Source: an uncultured Collinsella sp. (GTDB taxonomy: Bacteria > Actinomycetota > Coriobacteriia > Coriobacteriales > Coriobacteriaceae). Taken from it: a stretch of DNA of 64,000 nucleotides. Location: assembly GCA_905197665.1 (NCBI GenBank), contig CAJJZP010000003.1, forward strand, positions 1-64,000, read 5' to 3'. Under the pieces are notes generated by a model that was not told where the DNA came from, did no database searches, and saw only the letters and a program-made list of their open reading frames with translations. The position numbers were made by a program, and so were the translations under genes. Below, piece after piece: positions 37,832-47,204 of this stretch. The stretch's first letter is position 1. Each line of letters opens with the position of its first letter.

Positions 37832-38149
37832 GAAACACCTTCCGATGGGGTTGGTAAAACTGATAAACAGCGTCAAACGTTTATCAGTATGCGCCGCTTT
37901 TGTTTCGATTGGGGGTGGGAGGTCGAATTGTTGGCCGAACGGTTTGGTAAATCGATTTAGTTGAGGTAGATATGGCGGTTGGGTGGAGACGTAGGGTCGT
38001 TTTTACAGACGTATGCCTCCGGGATCGATAGAGATGATGACGGTAAAGATGTTCACCACCTTTGGCTCTATTTGGTAAATAGTGGACATTTGTACCGTAT
38101 TTATGCTTGCTGTGCGATAATTTTTATAACTATACGTAAGGAGCCTCAT
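37832..38149. other. Divergent intergenic region, fbp / degV
   Basis: Contains the palindrome at 37860-37887 near fbp and a short dyad CTATTTGGTAAATAG at about 38070-38084 on the degV side. No gene is supported. Confidence 0.4.
37860..37887. promoter_or_regulatory. Palindromic operator candidate upstream of fbp
   Basis: CTGATAAAC and GTTTATCAG form a perfect 9-bp inverted repeat with a 10-base spacer, just upstream of the fbp start. The placement suits a repressor or activator site; the factor is unknown. Confidence 0.45.
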
Positions 38150-39040
38150 ATGAGTGATTTTGTCCTGACCTGTGAATCCGCCGCCGATCGAACTCGGGAG
38201 TTCTTTGAATCGCGCAATATCCCTGTCGTGTGTTTTCATTACGAGATCGACGATGTTGTCTATGCGGACGATCTGTATCAGTCGGTTACGCCGGACGAGT
38301 TTTTTGCCCAGATATCCGCGGGCGCCATGCCCAAGACGTCTCAGGTGAGCGTGGGTGAGTACGAGGAGTTTTGGGAGCCGCTTGTTGCCGAGGGCAAAGA
38401 CGTGCTGCACCTGACGTTGTCGTCGGGTATTTCGGGCACGTATGGATCGGCCTGCGTTGCGGCGCAGATGCTCGCGGATCGCTATCCCCAGGGCGGCAAG
38501 GTGCGCGTCGTCGATTCGCTGGCGGCGTCTTCGGGCTTTGGCCTGCTGGCGGAATGTGCCGCCGACGTGCGCGATAGCGGGGCTTCACTCGACGAGACGG
38601 CTGCCTGGATCGAGGAGCACAAGCTCAACCTGCACCACTGGTTCTTCTCGACCGATCTGTCGAGCTACCTGCGCGGCGGTCGCATTTCGGCTGCGAGCGC
38701 GATCATCGGCACGGCGCTTAAGATTTGCCCGCTTATGACGGTCGATTGCGAAGGTGGGCTGTCGCCACGTGAGAAGATTCGCACTAAGAAGCGCGCGATT
38801 TCCGAGATGGCTCAGACCATGATGGCACACGTGCAGGACGGTGCGGATTATTCGGGTAAGTGCATCATGTCGCACTCGGCGTGCCGCGAGGATGCCGAGG
38901 CAGTTGCGGCGCTGATTGAGAAACAGGTTCCGCAGCTTAAAGGCAAGATTGAGATCAATAACATCGGTACTCTGATTGGCTCGCATACCGGACCTGGTAC
39001 GGTGGCGCTCTTCTTTATGGGCGACAAGCGCGTGGATTAA
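38150..39040 (+). CDS. DegV-family fatty-acid-binding protein
   Basis: 296 residues of the DegV/FakB family, whose members bind a free fatty acid for phosphorylation by FakA. The fatty-acid head-group loop LSSGISGTYGSA lies near 90, preceded by KTSQVSVGEY and followed by VDSLAASSGFG. The C-terminus SHTGPGTVALFF is conserved. ATG 38150 follows AAGGAG. A second degV gene at 62806-63666 is interrupted by a stop codon, so this may be the working copy. No fakA is in the window. Confidence 0.9.
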   Translation: MSDFVLTCESAADRTREFFESRNIPVVCFHYEIDDVVYADDLYQSVTPDEFFAQISAGAMPKTSQVSVGEYEEFWEPLVAEGKDVLHLTLSSGISGTYGSACVAAQMLADRYPQGGKVRVVDSLAASSGFGLLAECAADVRDSGASLDETAAWIEEHKLNLHHWFFSTDLSSYLRGGRISAASAIIGTALKICPLMTVDCEGGLSPREKIRTKKRAISEMAQTMMAHVQDGADYSGKCIMSHSACREDAEAVAALIEKQVPQLKGKIEINNIGTLIGSHTGPGTVALFFMGDKRVD

Positions 39041-39074
39041 TTTGCCCCATCACATCGCTGCATGATTGCTCAAA

Positions 39075-39115
39075 CGAAAACGGCCCGCCTCACGTTTGTG
39101 GGGCGGGCCAAGATG
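39075..39115. terminator. Bidirectional terminator between degV and the TIM-barrel gene
   Basis: Arms GGCCCGCC (39082-39089) and GGCGGGCC (39102-39109). The minus strand continues GTTTTCGTTTG, so it mainly serves the minus-strand gene. Confidence 0.65.
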
Positions 39116-39120
39116 TTTTG

Positions 39121-40212
39121 CTAGCGTTTCTTTCCTCGGAAGAAAAAGCCGTGCAGTGAGGGCTTGAGCCCGCGGTTGGCGCGACGCTCCTCGACGCGCT
39201 CGTGGATCGAAGCGACGCGCTCGATGACCTCGTCGGGAATCGGCACGTCGGGATTCATGTTCTCGACCTGGCTGACTTCGGCGGCGGCGACCTGGTCGAT
39301 AATGGGCACATCGTCGCGCGAGATAACGGGCGTGGCGTCTTCCTTCATCTTGCGATAACGCTGCATCATGTCGGTCTGTAGCTGCTGTGCCGAAGGCGGC
39401 GTCCAGATGATGGCGTTGGCGCCGGCGGCGATGGTCTCGCGGATGCTCTCGGGCGTCTTGCCGCCCGGCGCGATGAGCGGCAGGTTGGGATAGTGCTCGC
39501 GCAGTTCACGCAGGACCTGCGGCGTGTTTTTGCCAGCGGCGATGTTAAGAATCTTGGCGCCGGCGCGCACCTTTGCGTGAGCATCGTCGTCGCAACGTAC
39601 GACCGTGGCGATGACGGGGATGTCGGCGATGTTGGTGATGTGCTCGACCATCTCGGCGGTGGCGGGGGAGTTGACCACACAGCCCGCCGCGCCCTGCATC
39701 TCGGAGACGGCTGCCATCTGAACGGAGCGCTTGCCGGTGGTGGTGCCACCGCCCACGCCTACGAAGACCGGGCACTCGGCGACGGTCAGCAGCGCCTGCG
39801 TAATGGCGGGCTGCGGCGTGAAGGGGTAAACGGCAAAGACGGCATCGGCGTTGGAGTTGCGGATGACCGCGACGTCGGTGGTGTAGATGAGCGATTTGAT
39901 ACGACGGCCGAAGAGCGTGAAGCCGCTGGCCTCCTCAATCTCGTCAGGCATGCGAAGGGCCGCCTTGCGCAGGCGCCCGTCGATGGGCAGCGGCTCCATG
40001 GGGAGCAGTCCGTTGGGGGTCACGGCTACCTGGGGCTCGGTGAACTCGTCTGCGAGCTCGACCTCGGAGAAATCGACCGAGGCGACGATGTCTTCGTGAA
40101 CCTCGGCGGGCACATCGATGGGAGCTTGGTCGTTTGCCGCGGCAGGCGTGTCGAAGGAGCTGGTGCCGACGAAGGCGTCGACGCGCTCATTTAGATCGTT
40201 GAGGGTATCCAT
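39121..40212 (-). CDS. TIM-barrel phosphate-binding-like protein
   Basis: 363 residues. An acidic N-terminal extension (~100 residues) precedes an aldolase-type barrel: FVGVGGGTTTGKRS near 155, VVNSPATAEMVEHITNIADI, GAKILNIAAGKNTP near 225 and IAPGGKTPESI near 255. This resembles KDPG-aldolase/ribulose-phosphate-binding barrels, but the catalytic Lys cannot be assigned. The C-terminus is basic. No pathway neighbour clarifies the substrate. It may be a hydrolase-like or regulatory barrel; function is unassigned. Confidence 0.65.
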   Translation of the reverse strand: MDTLNDLNERVDAFVGTSSFDTPAAANDQAPIDVPAEVHEDIVASVDFSEVELADEFTEPQVAVTPNGLLPMEPLPIDGRLRKAALRMPDEIEEASGFTLFGRRIKSLIYTTDVAVIRNSNADAVFAVYPFTPQPAITQALLTVAECPVFVGVGGGTTTGKRSVQMAAVSEMQGAAGCVVNSPATAEMVEHITNIADIPVIATVVRCDDDAHAKVRAGAKILNIAAGKNTPQVLRELREHYPNLPLIAPGGKTPESIRETIAAGANAIIWTPPSAQQLQTDMMQRYRKMKEDATPVISRDDVPIIDQVAAAEVSQVENMNPDVPIPDEVIERVASIHERVEERRANRGLKPSLHGFFFRGKKR

Positions 40213-40402
40213 GGAAGCTCGATTCTATGTGATGACGGCCGGCGCGATGCAGCCGGAATTGCGAATGCTAAATCGTTTGACGAGTTGATTTTTCCCCGCC
40301 GCGTCCTCCGTTAGACCGAAGGGCGGCGAACGTGGAGGAGCTGTGGTGGCGGGGATCGAGGTGCTATCTTGAAAGTCCCGTTTAAAAGAGAGGTGACGCG
40401 GT

Positions 40403-40573
40403 ATGGAATTTTCGGCAATGTTGGGCTCGATTGGCCTATGCGTGGGCGCAATCGTAGCCGCCGCGGTCATCTACTTTGTGGTTACGGCCATTAAAGGCAA
40501 AAGGGCCGAACGCAAGGAGCGCGCGATGCTTAAACAGCATCGCGACCAGCAGGGCAAACGCGCACGGAGATAG
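40403..40573 (+). CDS. Small single-span membrane protein
   Basis: 56 residues. A hydrophobic segment (about 8-30, IGLCVGAIVAAAVIYFVV) is followed by a strongly basic tail ending QQGKRARR. ATG 40403 follows AGAGAGGTGA. It is divergent from the TIM-barrel gene and converges on the methyltransferase gene. It has the look of a membrane-anchored small protein; function is unknown. Confidence 0.6.
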   Translation: MEFSAMLGSIGLCVGAIVAAAVIYFVVTAIKGKRAERKERAMLKQHRDQQGKRARR

Positions 40574-40597
40574 CTTGTTGAGTTTTGGATCCGTGCG

Positions 40598-41701
40598 CTA
40601 GCTGCGTTTTCGGATCAGGGCAATGTAGAAGCCCTCAAATTCGCGGCTGGGCGGAATGGTGAGCGTGCCGGGCAGGCCGTTGGCGATGGCCGATACCTGA
40701 CCAGCGGCGATTGCCTCGGTGAGAGCGTTGGACTCGATGCGTGGCTCTTCGCCAACTTCCTGAGCACGGCGCGTTTCACTTTCGCTCGGCGTGCCGTCGA
40801 GGGGGATAAGCTCGCAATCCATGTGCTTGTCGAGGGCCTCTTGCAGGGCGTCCTCGTTTTCCTGCGGCAAGATCGAACAAGTCGAATAGACGAGCGTGCC
40901 GCCCGGTTTAAGGGCTCCCATGGCGCGGTCCAGAAGTGCTCGCTGCGAGCGGGCACACTTGCTCAGCAGCTGCTCGGTCAGGCCGCGCAGGCTTTTCTCG
41001 TTGCCGCTGATGACGGTGCCCGTGCCGGTGCAGGGGGCGTCGAGCAGGATGCGGTCAAAGCGGAAGAACTCGTCGAGCTCGCGTGCGTCGATGCGCATGA
41101 CGGGCACGTTTTTTGCGCCTTGGCGGTGGAGGTTGGCTTCGAGCTTCTCGGCGCGGGGAATGCTCATCTCGCAGGCGGTAAGGTGCGCCTGCCCCTGCGT
41201 GAGGGCGGCGATCTGCGTCGTCTTGCCACCGGGGGCTGCGCACATGTCCAGGATGTCCTCGCCTGCCTGTGCGCCCAGGACCAGCGGCGGCATCATGGAC
41301 GACAGGCTCTGCAGGTAGATTTTGCCGTCGCGGTAGATGTCGAGATCCCACAGATCGGAAACCTGGGCCTCGGGCAGGATAAAGGCGTCCGGGTACCAGG
41401 CGACAGCGTTGTGGGCGATACCGGCGGCATCGAGCGCCGCAGCGATGTCCTCGGCGGTTGCCTTGAGCGTGTTGGCGCGCAGCGTGACCGGGCGTGTGGC
41501 CGCGGCGCCGAAGCCCTCGATCATGAGCTCGGCATCGGCGGGCGCATAGGCGCCGGCGACCGTGTCGACCATAAAGCGCGGCAGGTCGGCGGCGCAAGGA
41601 AGGGCGGCAAGCTGGTCGGAAAGCTCGGTGGCGGCAAACTGCCTGAGCTTGAGCTCGGCCTTGACCTGCTTTTTCTGCTTACGACGACGCGGCTTGGACA
41701 T
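40598..41701 (-). CDS. NOP2/Sun-family RNA m5C methyltransferase
   Basis: 367 residues, RsmB/RsmF type, transferring methyl from SAM to cytosine in rRNA. SAM-binding DMCAAPGGKTTQIA lies near residue 152. The two catalytic cysteines are in DAPCTGTG near 218 and YSTCSILP near 272. The N-terminus is Lys/Arg-rich. RsmB-type NusB domain is absent. It follows the MetRS-like gene by 36 nt on the same strand and may be co-transcribed. Confidence 0.92.
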   Translation of the reverse strand: MSKPRRRKQKKQVKAELKLRQFAATELSDQLAALPCAADLPRFMVDTVAGAYAPADAELMIEGFGAAATRPVTLRANTLKATAEDIAAALDAAGIAHNAVAWYPDAFILPEAQVSDLWDLDIYRDGKIYLQSLSSMMPPLVLGAQAGEDILDMCAAPGGKTTQIAALTQGQAHLTACEMSIPRAEKLEANLHRQGAKNVPVMRIDARELDEFFRFDRILLDAPCTGTGTVISGNEKSLRGLTEQLLSKCARSQRALLDRAMGALKPGGTLVYSTCSILPQENEDALQEALDKHMDCELIPLDGTPSESETRRAQEVGEEPRIESNALTEAIAAGQVSAIANGLPGTLTIPPSREFEGFYIALIRKRS

Positions 41702-41737
41702 CCGTCTTTCCTTCCCATTCCATTACATGTCGAGTGT

Positions 41738-43888
41738 TTAGTACTGGCTCTCGTGCTTGCTAAAGAAGTCGAAGCGCGGGGGCAGCGGCTTTACGCGGTG
41801 CTCGCCGGGCTTCTCGCCCAAGCTCTCCACAAACTCATCCGTGGAGGCGAAGATGTTATCCCAGCTAAAGAAGGCGACCGGGTCGATGTCGAAGTACTCG
41901 CAGATGAGCTCGCAGCCGGCAGGGACGATGCCGTGCATGAGCACGGTCGCCACGCGCAGCTCGGTAAAGGCGTCGACGAGCGCCTGCGTCATTGCGGCGT
42001 TTGCCTCGTTGCCCTCGAGCTTGTTGGCGGCCTTGGAAGCGTCGCTCCAGCGCTTGTTGGCGGCGCGCAGGTAGTCGTCGCACACGGCAAGCGCGCGGTG
42101 CGTCTCGAACTTGTACATAGCCTGCTCAAAGGCGAGAGCTGCCTGCTCGGCGGCTTCGACCACGGTGTCAGAAGCGGCACCGGCGGGGATGCAGCCGTTG
42201 CGGTAGGGGCTCTCGTCGCCTTCCTTGACGGCGACGCCGTAGAAGCAGCTGCGGGCCAGACGGTTGAACACGCCGGTCAGCAGCGCGCTCTCCTTAAGGG
42301 CCGGGTCGATAACGCGCTTGTCGTCGCAGGCGCGTACCTCGTTGCCGTCCTTGTCCTTGCCGGTCACACGCGTGTCGTATGCCTTGGGGCTAAAGCTCAC
42401 CGGCTTTTCGGATAGGCCGAGCGACAGCCAGTGCGCGCGCATCTGCTCGCAGGTGTAGTGGTTGAGCAGGTCGTCTGCCGGCGGGGGAGGCGTCTGCGAG
42501 GACGAGCTGGCCTTTTTGCCCATGTAGAGCAGGTGGTAGCAGGCGCTGACGGTGCTCTGCGTGAGGTCCCAGCCCAGGGCCTCCCACATGGCGGTCTGCG
42601 CGATGCAGTAGAAATAGATGTTGTCCTGACCGATGAACTGGTAAATCTGAGCGTCGTCAGAGCACCACCAGTCGCGCCAGTCGAGCGAGCTGTGCTGGTA
42701 GGTGGGTGCGGGCACCTGCGTGGAGTCGGCGGCGGGCTCGCCCATGAGGGCGGCATCCTGGGCGGCGACGCCCTCGGTCACGCCGGCGGCCTTGGCATCG
42801 CGCGCGAGCACGGTACGCGTATAGCTGATGGGCGCCCACAGGCTCTCGGGCCAGCACCAGCAGGTGACGTCGGAGACGCCATCGACCTCGGGCACCGGAA
42901 CGCCCCAGTCGATGTTGCCGGTGATTCGGAAGGGCACGAGTGCCTTGCCGCTGCGGAAGCGCACGCCACCGTTGGCGAGCACCGCGTGGGCGTCGTCGCG
43001 CTCCTTCCAGCTGGGGAAGGTGACGGTAAAGCTGCTCTTGTTGCCCTCGGGCTCCAGCACGGTGTGCTCGGGGAGCTGGTCCTCGACGGCATCGAAGGCC
43101 TCGCGGAACTTGTTCTGGATGTAGAGCTGAGCCGGCAGCAGCCACTCCTCCATGGTCTTGGAGACCACGGAGCGAACCTGCGGGTTCTGGGCGAGCTTGG
43201 CGGTGTAGGTCTTCATAAAGTCGAGGTAGGCCGGCAGGTCAAAGTAGAGATTGTCGACCGGGCGCAGCTCGGGCACCTCGCCGGTGAGCTGGCTCTTGGG
43301 CGCGATGAGCTCCTCGGGCTCAAACTGGTGGCCCAGATCGCACTCGTCGGCATAAGCCTTCTCGGACTTGCAGCCCTGGATGGGGCAGCGGCCGATGACC
43401 TGGCGGCCGTTGAGGAACGTGCCGGCCTTGGCATCGTAGAACTGCAGCGTGGAGCGCTTGGAGATGGTGCCCTGCTCGTGCAGGCGCTCGATAATCTCGG
43501 CAGTCACCTCGTTGTGGATCTGGGCCGCCGGCTCAAGGCCCGAGCCGCCGTAGATGTCGCAGCTGATGTTGTAGTTGTTGAGGGTCGCGGCCTGGCGGGA
43601 GTGATTGGACTCGACATACTCGCCGATGGACTTGTCGTAGCCCTCGTTCTCCTTGAGCTTGCGGTAGCTCTCCATGATGGGCGAACCGTAGCAGTCGGTG
43701 CCCGAGGTGAAGATGACGTTTTCGCGGCCCAGGCGGTCGCGCAGGAAGCGGGCGAAGAAGTCGGCCGGGACAAAGACGCCGCCGACGTGGCCAAAGTGCA
43801 GACCCTTGTTGCCGTAGGGCTCGCCGGCGGTAACGATGGCGCGGCGCGGCCAGCTGGGACGGTCGTTCATGGAGTATTTGGATGCCAT
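41738..43888 (-). CDS. Methionyl-tRNA synthetase-like class I protein with altered KMSKS
   Basis: 716 residues. The class I HIGH motif is present as HFGH (31-34), followed by TSGTDCYGSP. A MetRS-type zinc insertion (CPIQGC ... CDLGH) lies near 180, and FIGQDNIYFYCIAQTAM near 420 is MetRS-like. The KMSKS loop near 457 reads GKKASSS, losing the second lysine normally needed for adenylate formation. C-terminal anticodon-binding helices follow. ATG 43888 follows AAGGAG. It could be a divergent but working MetRS, or a paralogue with another role. Confidence 0.75.
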   Translation of the reverse strand: MASKYSMNDRPSWPRRAIVTAGEPYGNKGLHFGHVGGVFVPADFFARFLRDRLGRENVIFTSGTDCYGSPIMESYRKLKENEGYDKSIGEYVESNHSRQAATLNNYNISCDIYGGSGLEPAAQIHNEVTAEIIERLHEQGTISKRSTLQFYDAKAGTFLNGRQVIGRCPIQGCKSEKAYADECDLGHQFEPEELIAPKSQLTGEVPELRPVDNLYFDLPAYLDFMKTYTAKLAQNPQVRSVVSKTMEEWLLPAQLYIQNKFREAFDAVEDQLPEHTVLEPEGNKSSFTVTFPSWKERDDAHAVLANGGVRFRSGKALVPFRITGNIDWGVPVPEVDGVSDVTCWCWPESLWAPISYTRTVLARDAKAAGVTEGVAAQDAALMGEPAADSTQVPAPTYQHSSLDWRDWWCSDDAQIYQFIGQDNIYFYCIAQTAMWEALGWDLTQSTVSACYHLLYMGKKASSSSQTPPPPADDLLNHYTCEQMRAHWLSLGLSEKPVSFSPKAYDTRVTGKDKDGNEVRACDDKRVIDPALKESALLTGVFNRLARSCFYGVAVKEGDESPYRNGCIPAGAASDTVVEAAEQAALAFEQAMYKFETHRALAVCDDYLRAANKRWSDASKAANKLEGNEANAAMTQALVDAFTELRVATVLMHGIVPAGCELICEYFDIDPVAFFSWDNIFASTDEFVESLGEKPGEHRVKPLPPRFDFFSKHESQY

Positions 43889-44021
43889 GGGACTCCTTCG
43901 CATATAGGTAAGAGCGCGGCCGGGCACGGGGTTCGGCGGCGCGGTGGTCAATTCGTGCATATCATTCGACATTATCGCACATGCGGGCGGGTGCGTGGCA
44001 GGGGCGCTATCCTAAGATGCT

Positions 44022-44591
44022 ATGAATGAGATTTCCAACATACATGCGTTTGAGGACGAGGATTTTCTACACGCTTGCTTCGTGTGGGGGATGGCCGTGA
44101 TCGCGGTGTTTGCCGTGTGCCTGGTGCCGGTGTTTATGCTGTTGGGCGGGCCTGCGGACTTGGACGCGGCTGAGGCGGGCGGCTGGATGGCTGTCGTGGG
44201 CTGGATAGTCGGCTTGGCTGCGGTCTCAATGGCATCGTTTGCCGTGCACGAGCTGGTGCATGCGGTGTTTTTTAAGCTGCTGGCGCCTGCGGGCGCGCAG
44301 GTGACCTTTGGGGCGAATCGCGAGACGGCGATGATCTATGCCTGCGCCGAGGGCGTTGTGTATTCGCGCCGGCGGTACATGGCGGTTTGCCTGGCGCCGA
44401 CGGTTGTTGTGACGACAGCATTTGCCCTGGGGTTTGCGTTCTCGGACTATCCGCTGCTGTGCTACCTGGCGGCTGGTCTGCACTTGTCGGGCTGTGTGGG
44501 TGATTGGTATTACGTGCGGACCATTCTGCGCGACCGCCGTATCGTCGCCTGCGAGGATACGTCCTTTGGCGTGCGCTTTTTCGCAAAGTAG
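44022..44591 (+). CDS. DUF3267-type putative membrane zinc protease
   Basis: 189 residues, about four membrane helices. HELVH at about 75-79 lies in a membrane segment and fits the HExxH-type zinc site of DUF3267 proteins, and HLSGCVGDWYYV near 152 could hold the third ligand. Size and topology match the family. It precedes queH by 61 nt. Substrate is unknown. Confidence 0.75.
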   Translation: MNEISNIHAFEDEDFLHACFVWGMAVIAVFAVCLVPVFMLLGGPADLDAAEAGGWMAVVGWIVGLAAVSMASFAVHELVHAVFFKLLAPAGAQVTFGANRETAMIYACAEGVVYSRRRYMAVCLAPTVVVTTAFALGFAFSDYPLLCYLAAGLHLSGCVGDWYYVRTILRDRRIVACEDTSFGVRFFAK

Positions 44592-44652
44592 TCTTTTTGG
44601 GGCGGGGCTATTTTAGCTGCCATGATGTCGGGGTGAGTTTTCTGGGACGGGG

Positions 44653-45234
44653 ATGTCGATGAAGTCGTTGTTGCTGCATGCGTGCTGTGCACCATGCTCG
44701 CTTGAGCCGGTTCGCCTGCTGCGCGAGGAGGGGTTTGAGCCCACGATTTGCTGGACCAATCCCAATATTCAACCGCGCGATGAATGGCGGCGGCGTCTGG
44801 ACGAGCTGCGCCGGTGGTGTGCCGATGGCGACATCGAGCTCATCGAGGCGGGGGAGGACCGCGAGCGCTGGGAGGCCGGCGTGGCCCCGCTGGGTGCCGA
44901 TCGGCCCCGTCGCTGTCGCTCGTGCTATGCCCTGCGCTTGGCCGAGGCGTGCCGCGTGGCCCAGGAGCGCGGGTTTGAGTTTGTGGGCACGACGCTCGCC
45001 GTCTCGCCGTATCAGCTGTTCGATACCTGCAATGATGTTTTGGAGCGTCTGGCTGCCGCCCGCGGTCTCACCCCGGTGATTCGCGATTTTCGCCCGTATT
45101 ATCCCGAGGCTACGCGCCGTTCGCGTGAGCTGGGCATGTATCGGCAGAATTACTGCGGCTGCCGTTTCTCGGCGGTCGAGGCGGCCATGGATCGCGCCCG
45201 CATCCGCGACGAGCGCAAAGCCGCCAAAAAGTAG
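44653..45234 (+). CDS. queH: Epoxyqueuosine reductase QueH
   Basis: 193 residues of the DUF208 family, the iron-sulfur enzyme that reduces epoxyqueuosine to queuosine in tRNA. The hallmark cysteines are present: LHACCAPCS near residue 11, RRCRSCYALR near 95 and NYCGCRFS near 172. ATG 44653 or ATG 44659 are both possible; GGACGGGG stands before the second. With queA and tgt elsewhere in the window this covers the base-exchange-to-queuosine steps. The QueG-type alternative is not seen. Confidence 0.93.
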   Translation: MSMKSLLLHACCAPCSLEPVRLLREEGFEPTICWTNPNIQPRDEWRRRLDELRRWCADGDIELIEAGEDRERWEAGVAPLGADRPRRCRSCYALRLAEACRVAQERGFEFVGTTLAVSPYQLFDTCNDVLERLAAARGLTPVIRDFRPYYPEATRRSRELGMYRQNYCGCRFSAVEAAMDRARIRDERKAAKK

Positions 45235-45294
45235 TTCATTTGGGCTGGGACTTTGAGCTGTCTGCGCGGTACGGTCGTTTTTGGGAAAGTCGAT

Positions 45295-45951
45295 TTAATT
45301 AAGCGTGTGATCGTGGCTCGCTTGATACCAAACGACGACTCCTATGATTCTAATCCTCCGTTTGTTAAACATCAGATCCGGACTTGCTGTTGCATATGAA
45401 TGGGACGACAGCACAATCATGTCGTTTCCTTCTGCAAATCGCCTAATTACCGGTGTTTTACCGTCTGTGAGCGCCAATACAGCACAGCCGTTCCAAGGCT
45501 TTGCGGTGGTATCGACAAGTAGTAAGCTGCCGGGAGGGTAAATGCGGGACATTTCGTCGCCTTTGATTTTAACGAAAACGCTATGTGGGTGACGTTTGGC
45601 TACGTCTACAGGCGCGCAAGCATTTTGTTGGCCGTGCGTGATGCGGCGCTTTTGCGATTCGATATCGATGACGGGAAATGTGCCCTCCATTTCGTGGATA
45701 GCAGGGTCTTCGTCGGTGACGATTCTTTTATTTGCGAGCTTTACAGCCAAACCGTTTTCCTCGCCAACAAGTTCATCGCGGGTGCAACCGAAGAGCGCTT
45801 GTAACTTTTCAATATAGCGCTCACGGGGGGCATACCGACTTTTTTCCCAACGACAAACGGTCTCTTTAGATACCCCCAACATCTCTGCAAGTTGCGCCTG
45901 ACCAAGATGCTCCATGGTGCGGAGTTTACGAATATTTGCCCCGAAGCCCAT
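45295..45951 (-). CDS. HTH regulator with an S24-like domain lacking its catalytic pair
   Basis: 218 residues. N-terminal XRE-type HTH (AQLAEMLGVSKETVCRWEK) at about 18-38 and a C-terminal LexA/CI-like S24 domain. In self-cleaving S24 proteins a Ser in GDSM and a downstream Lys form the dyad. Here the first block reads GDEMS and the second VIRRF, so cleavage is not expected. The start lies two bases beyond the arcA1 stop, so it is co-transcribed and is a strong candidate regulator of the arginine deiminase genes. Confidence 0.82.
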   Translation of the reverse strand: MGFGANIRKLRTMEHLGQAQLAEMLGVSKETVCRWEKSRYAPRERYIEKLQALFGCTRDELVGEENGLAVKLANKRIVTDEDPAIHEMEGTFPVIDIESQKRRITHGQQNACAPVDVAKRHPHSVFVKIKGDEMSRIYPPGSLLLVDTTAKPWNGCAVLALTDGKTPVIRRFAEGNDMIVLSSHSYATASPDLMFNKRRIRIIGVVVWYQASHDHTLN

Positions 45952-45953
45952 GG

Positions 45954-47204
45954 CTATAGATCCTCTCGCCACAGAGGGAGGCATAGACAGTTTGTGCCAC
46001 CATAGCCTTTGGTGAGCTCGTCAATGGATAGCGGGAATAATTCCATTCCTGCTTTCTCAAGCGCTTCGTTGGTCCAAACGTTTTCTTCATATACGCATAG
46101 TTTTCCTGGCGAGAGCGCAAGGATAGACGTTGCGTTGTTCCGGCGTTCTCTTTCGTAGGCGGTTTGATTCCCGCCTCCGCAGTCAATCACTTTTATTGGT
46201 TCGCAACAGGCTGCAGAGAGTATTTCCGGAATCGTGCGATCGATAGGAGTGATCGTAAGGCCCCTTCCGGATCGTTTTAGTTGAATGCTGTATGCATCAA
46301 CGGCATTGCATATCTCACGATCGATGAGGAACGCGTCGTGATCAATTCTACTTATGAACGTATCGAGGTGGATACGCAGCCCGTCAGAGGGGACTCGAAT
46401 CGCAATTAGCTCGGTGGTCTGGAATTTATTTGAGGTCAGGAGCTCTTTGGCAAGTGACTCGACGGCGGCGGGTTCAGTTCGGTCAGAGATTCCAACTAAT
46501 ATTGTCTTAGCACTGATAACAATAATGTCTCCGCCTTCTATATGGTAGCTACTCCTGTTCAAATCACATATTGGAGTTTCTCCCATGATCTTGTGGTGGG
46601 TGAATATCTGCCGGTATAAGGCGACCTCACGATCACGCTCAGGCCAATACATATGATTTAGGATGATGCCGTCTCCGACTACCACAGCAGGATCACGAGT
46701 GAAAAAAAGCGTGTTGAGGGGATTGACCAAGAGCGAGGCGGGATCAAATTGCTCGTGCACGAGCGCCCGTAGTGTTTCCGACTGGTTTGAACATAGCTCA
46801 GTGTCTCCAAAGCGAATGCCGTTAAGTACTATATTCACCAATTCCTGGGTGTTCTTAGCGTTCTCAAACAGCTGGGTTATTGCCTCGAGGAACTCTCTGC
46901 CTGTTGCCCCGCTGCAACGGAGGTAGTCATCAATAAAATATTTAAGTGATTGGGGCTCAGTTTCAAGTGAGTCTTCGAGAAGGTCCCTAATTTCAATGGT
47001 TTCTACGCCATGCTTCTCAAGCAATTGAACCATGGAATCGTGCTCATACATTGCTTTGTCGAGGTCAAAACGACCGCTCCATTTTCGCAGGGAGAAAACT
47101 TGGCTGAAGTCGGCATCAGGGTAGTTTTGTGTTTCAGCTCCTGGTCGATGGACAAGTACGGCTTTTAAATGACCGATTTCATTTGTTATGTGTATGCCTT
47201 GCAT
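45954..47204 (-). CDS. Arginine deiminase paralogue 1
   Basis: 416 residues, converting arginine to citrulline and ammonia. Active-site blocks are kept: FTRDP, HIEGGD, HLDT and Cys406 in GGTNCLCLP. The position five residues before the Cys, Arg401 in Pseudomonas ADI and Arg399 in ArcA2 here, is Tyr401. That Arg is one of the residues that holds substrate carboxylate, so activity or specificity may differ. It is divergent from the transporter-arcA2 operon and has lower G+C than the housekeeping genes. Confidence 0.88.
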   Translation of the reverse strand: MQGIHITNEIGHLKAVLVHRPGAETQNYPDADFSQVFSLRKWSGRFDLDKAMYEHDSMVQLLEKHGVETIEIRDLLEDSLETEPQSLKYFIDDYLRCSGATGREFLEAITQLFENAKNTQELVNIVLNGIRFGDTELCSNQSETLRALVHEQFDPASLLVNPLNTLFFTRDPAVVVGDGIILNHMYWPERDREVALYRQIFTHHKIMGETPICDLNRSSYHIEGGDIIVISAKTILVGISDRTEPAAVESLAKELLTSNKFQTTELIAIRVPSDGLRIHLDTFISRIDHDAFLIDREICNAVDAYSIQLKRSGRGLTITPIDRTIPEILSAACCEPIKVIDCGGGNQTAYERERRNNATSILALSPGKLCVYEENVWTNEALEKAGMELFPLSIDELTKGYGGTNCLCLPLWREDL

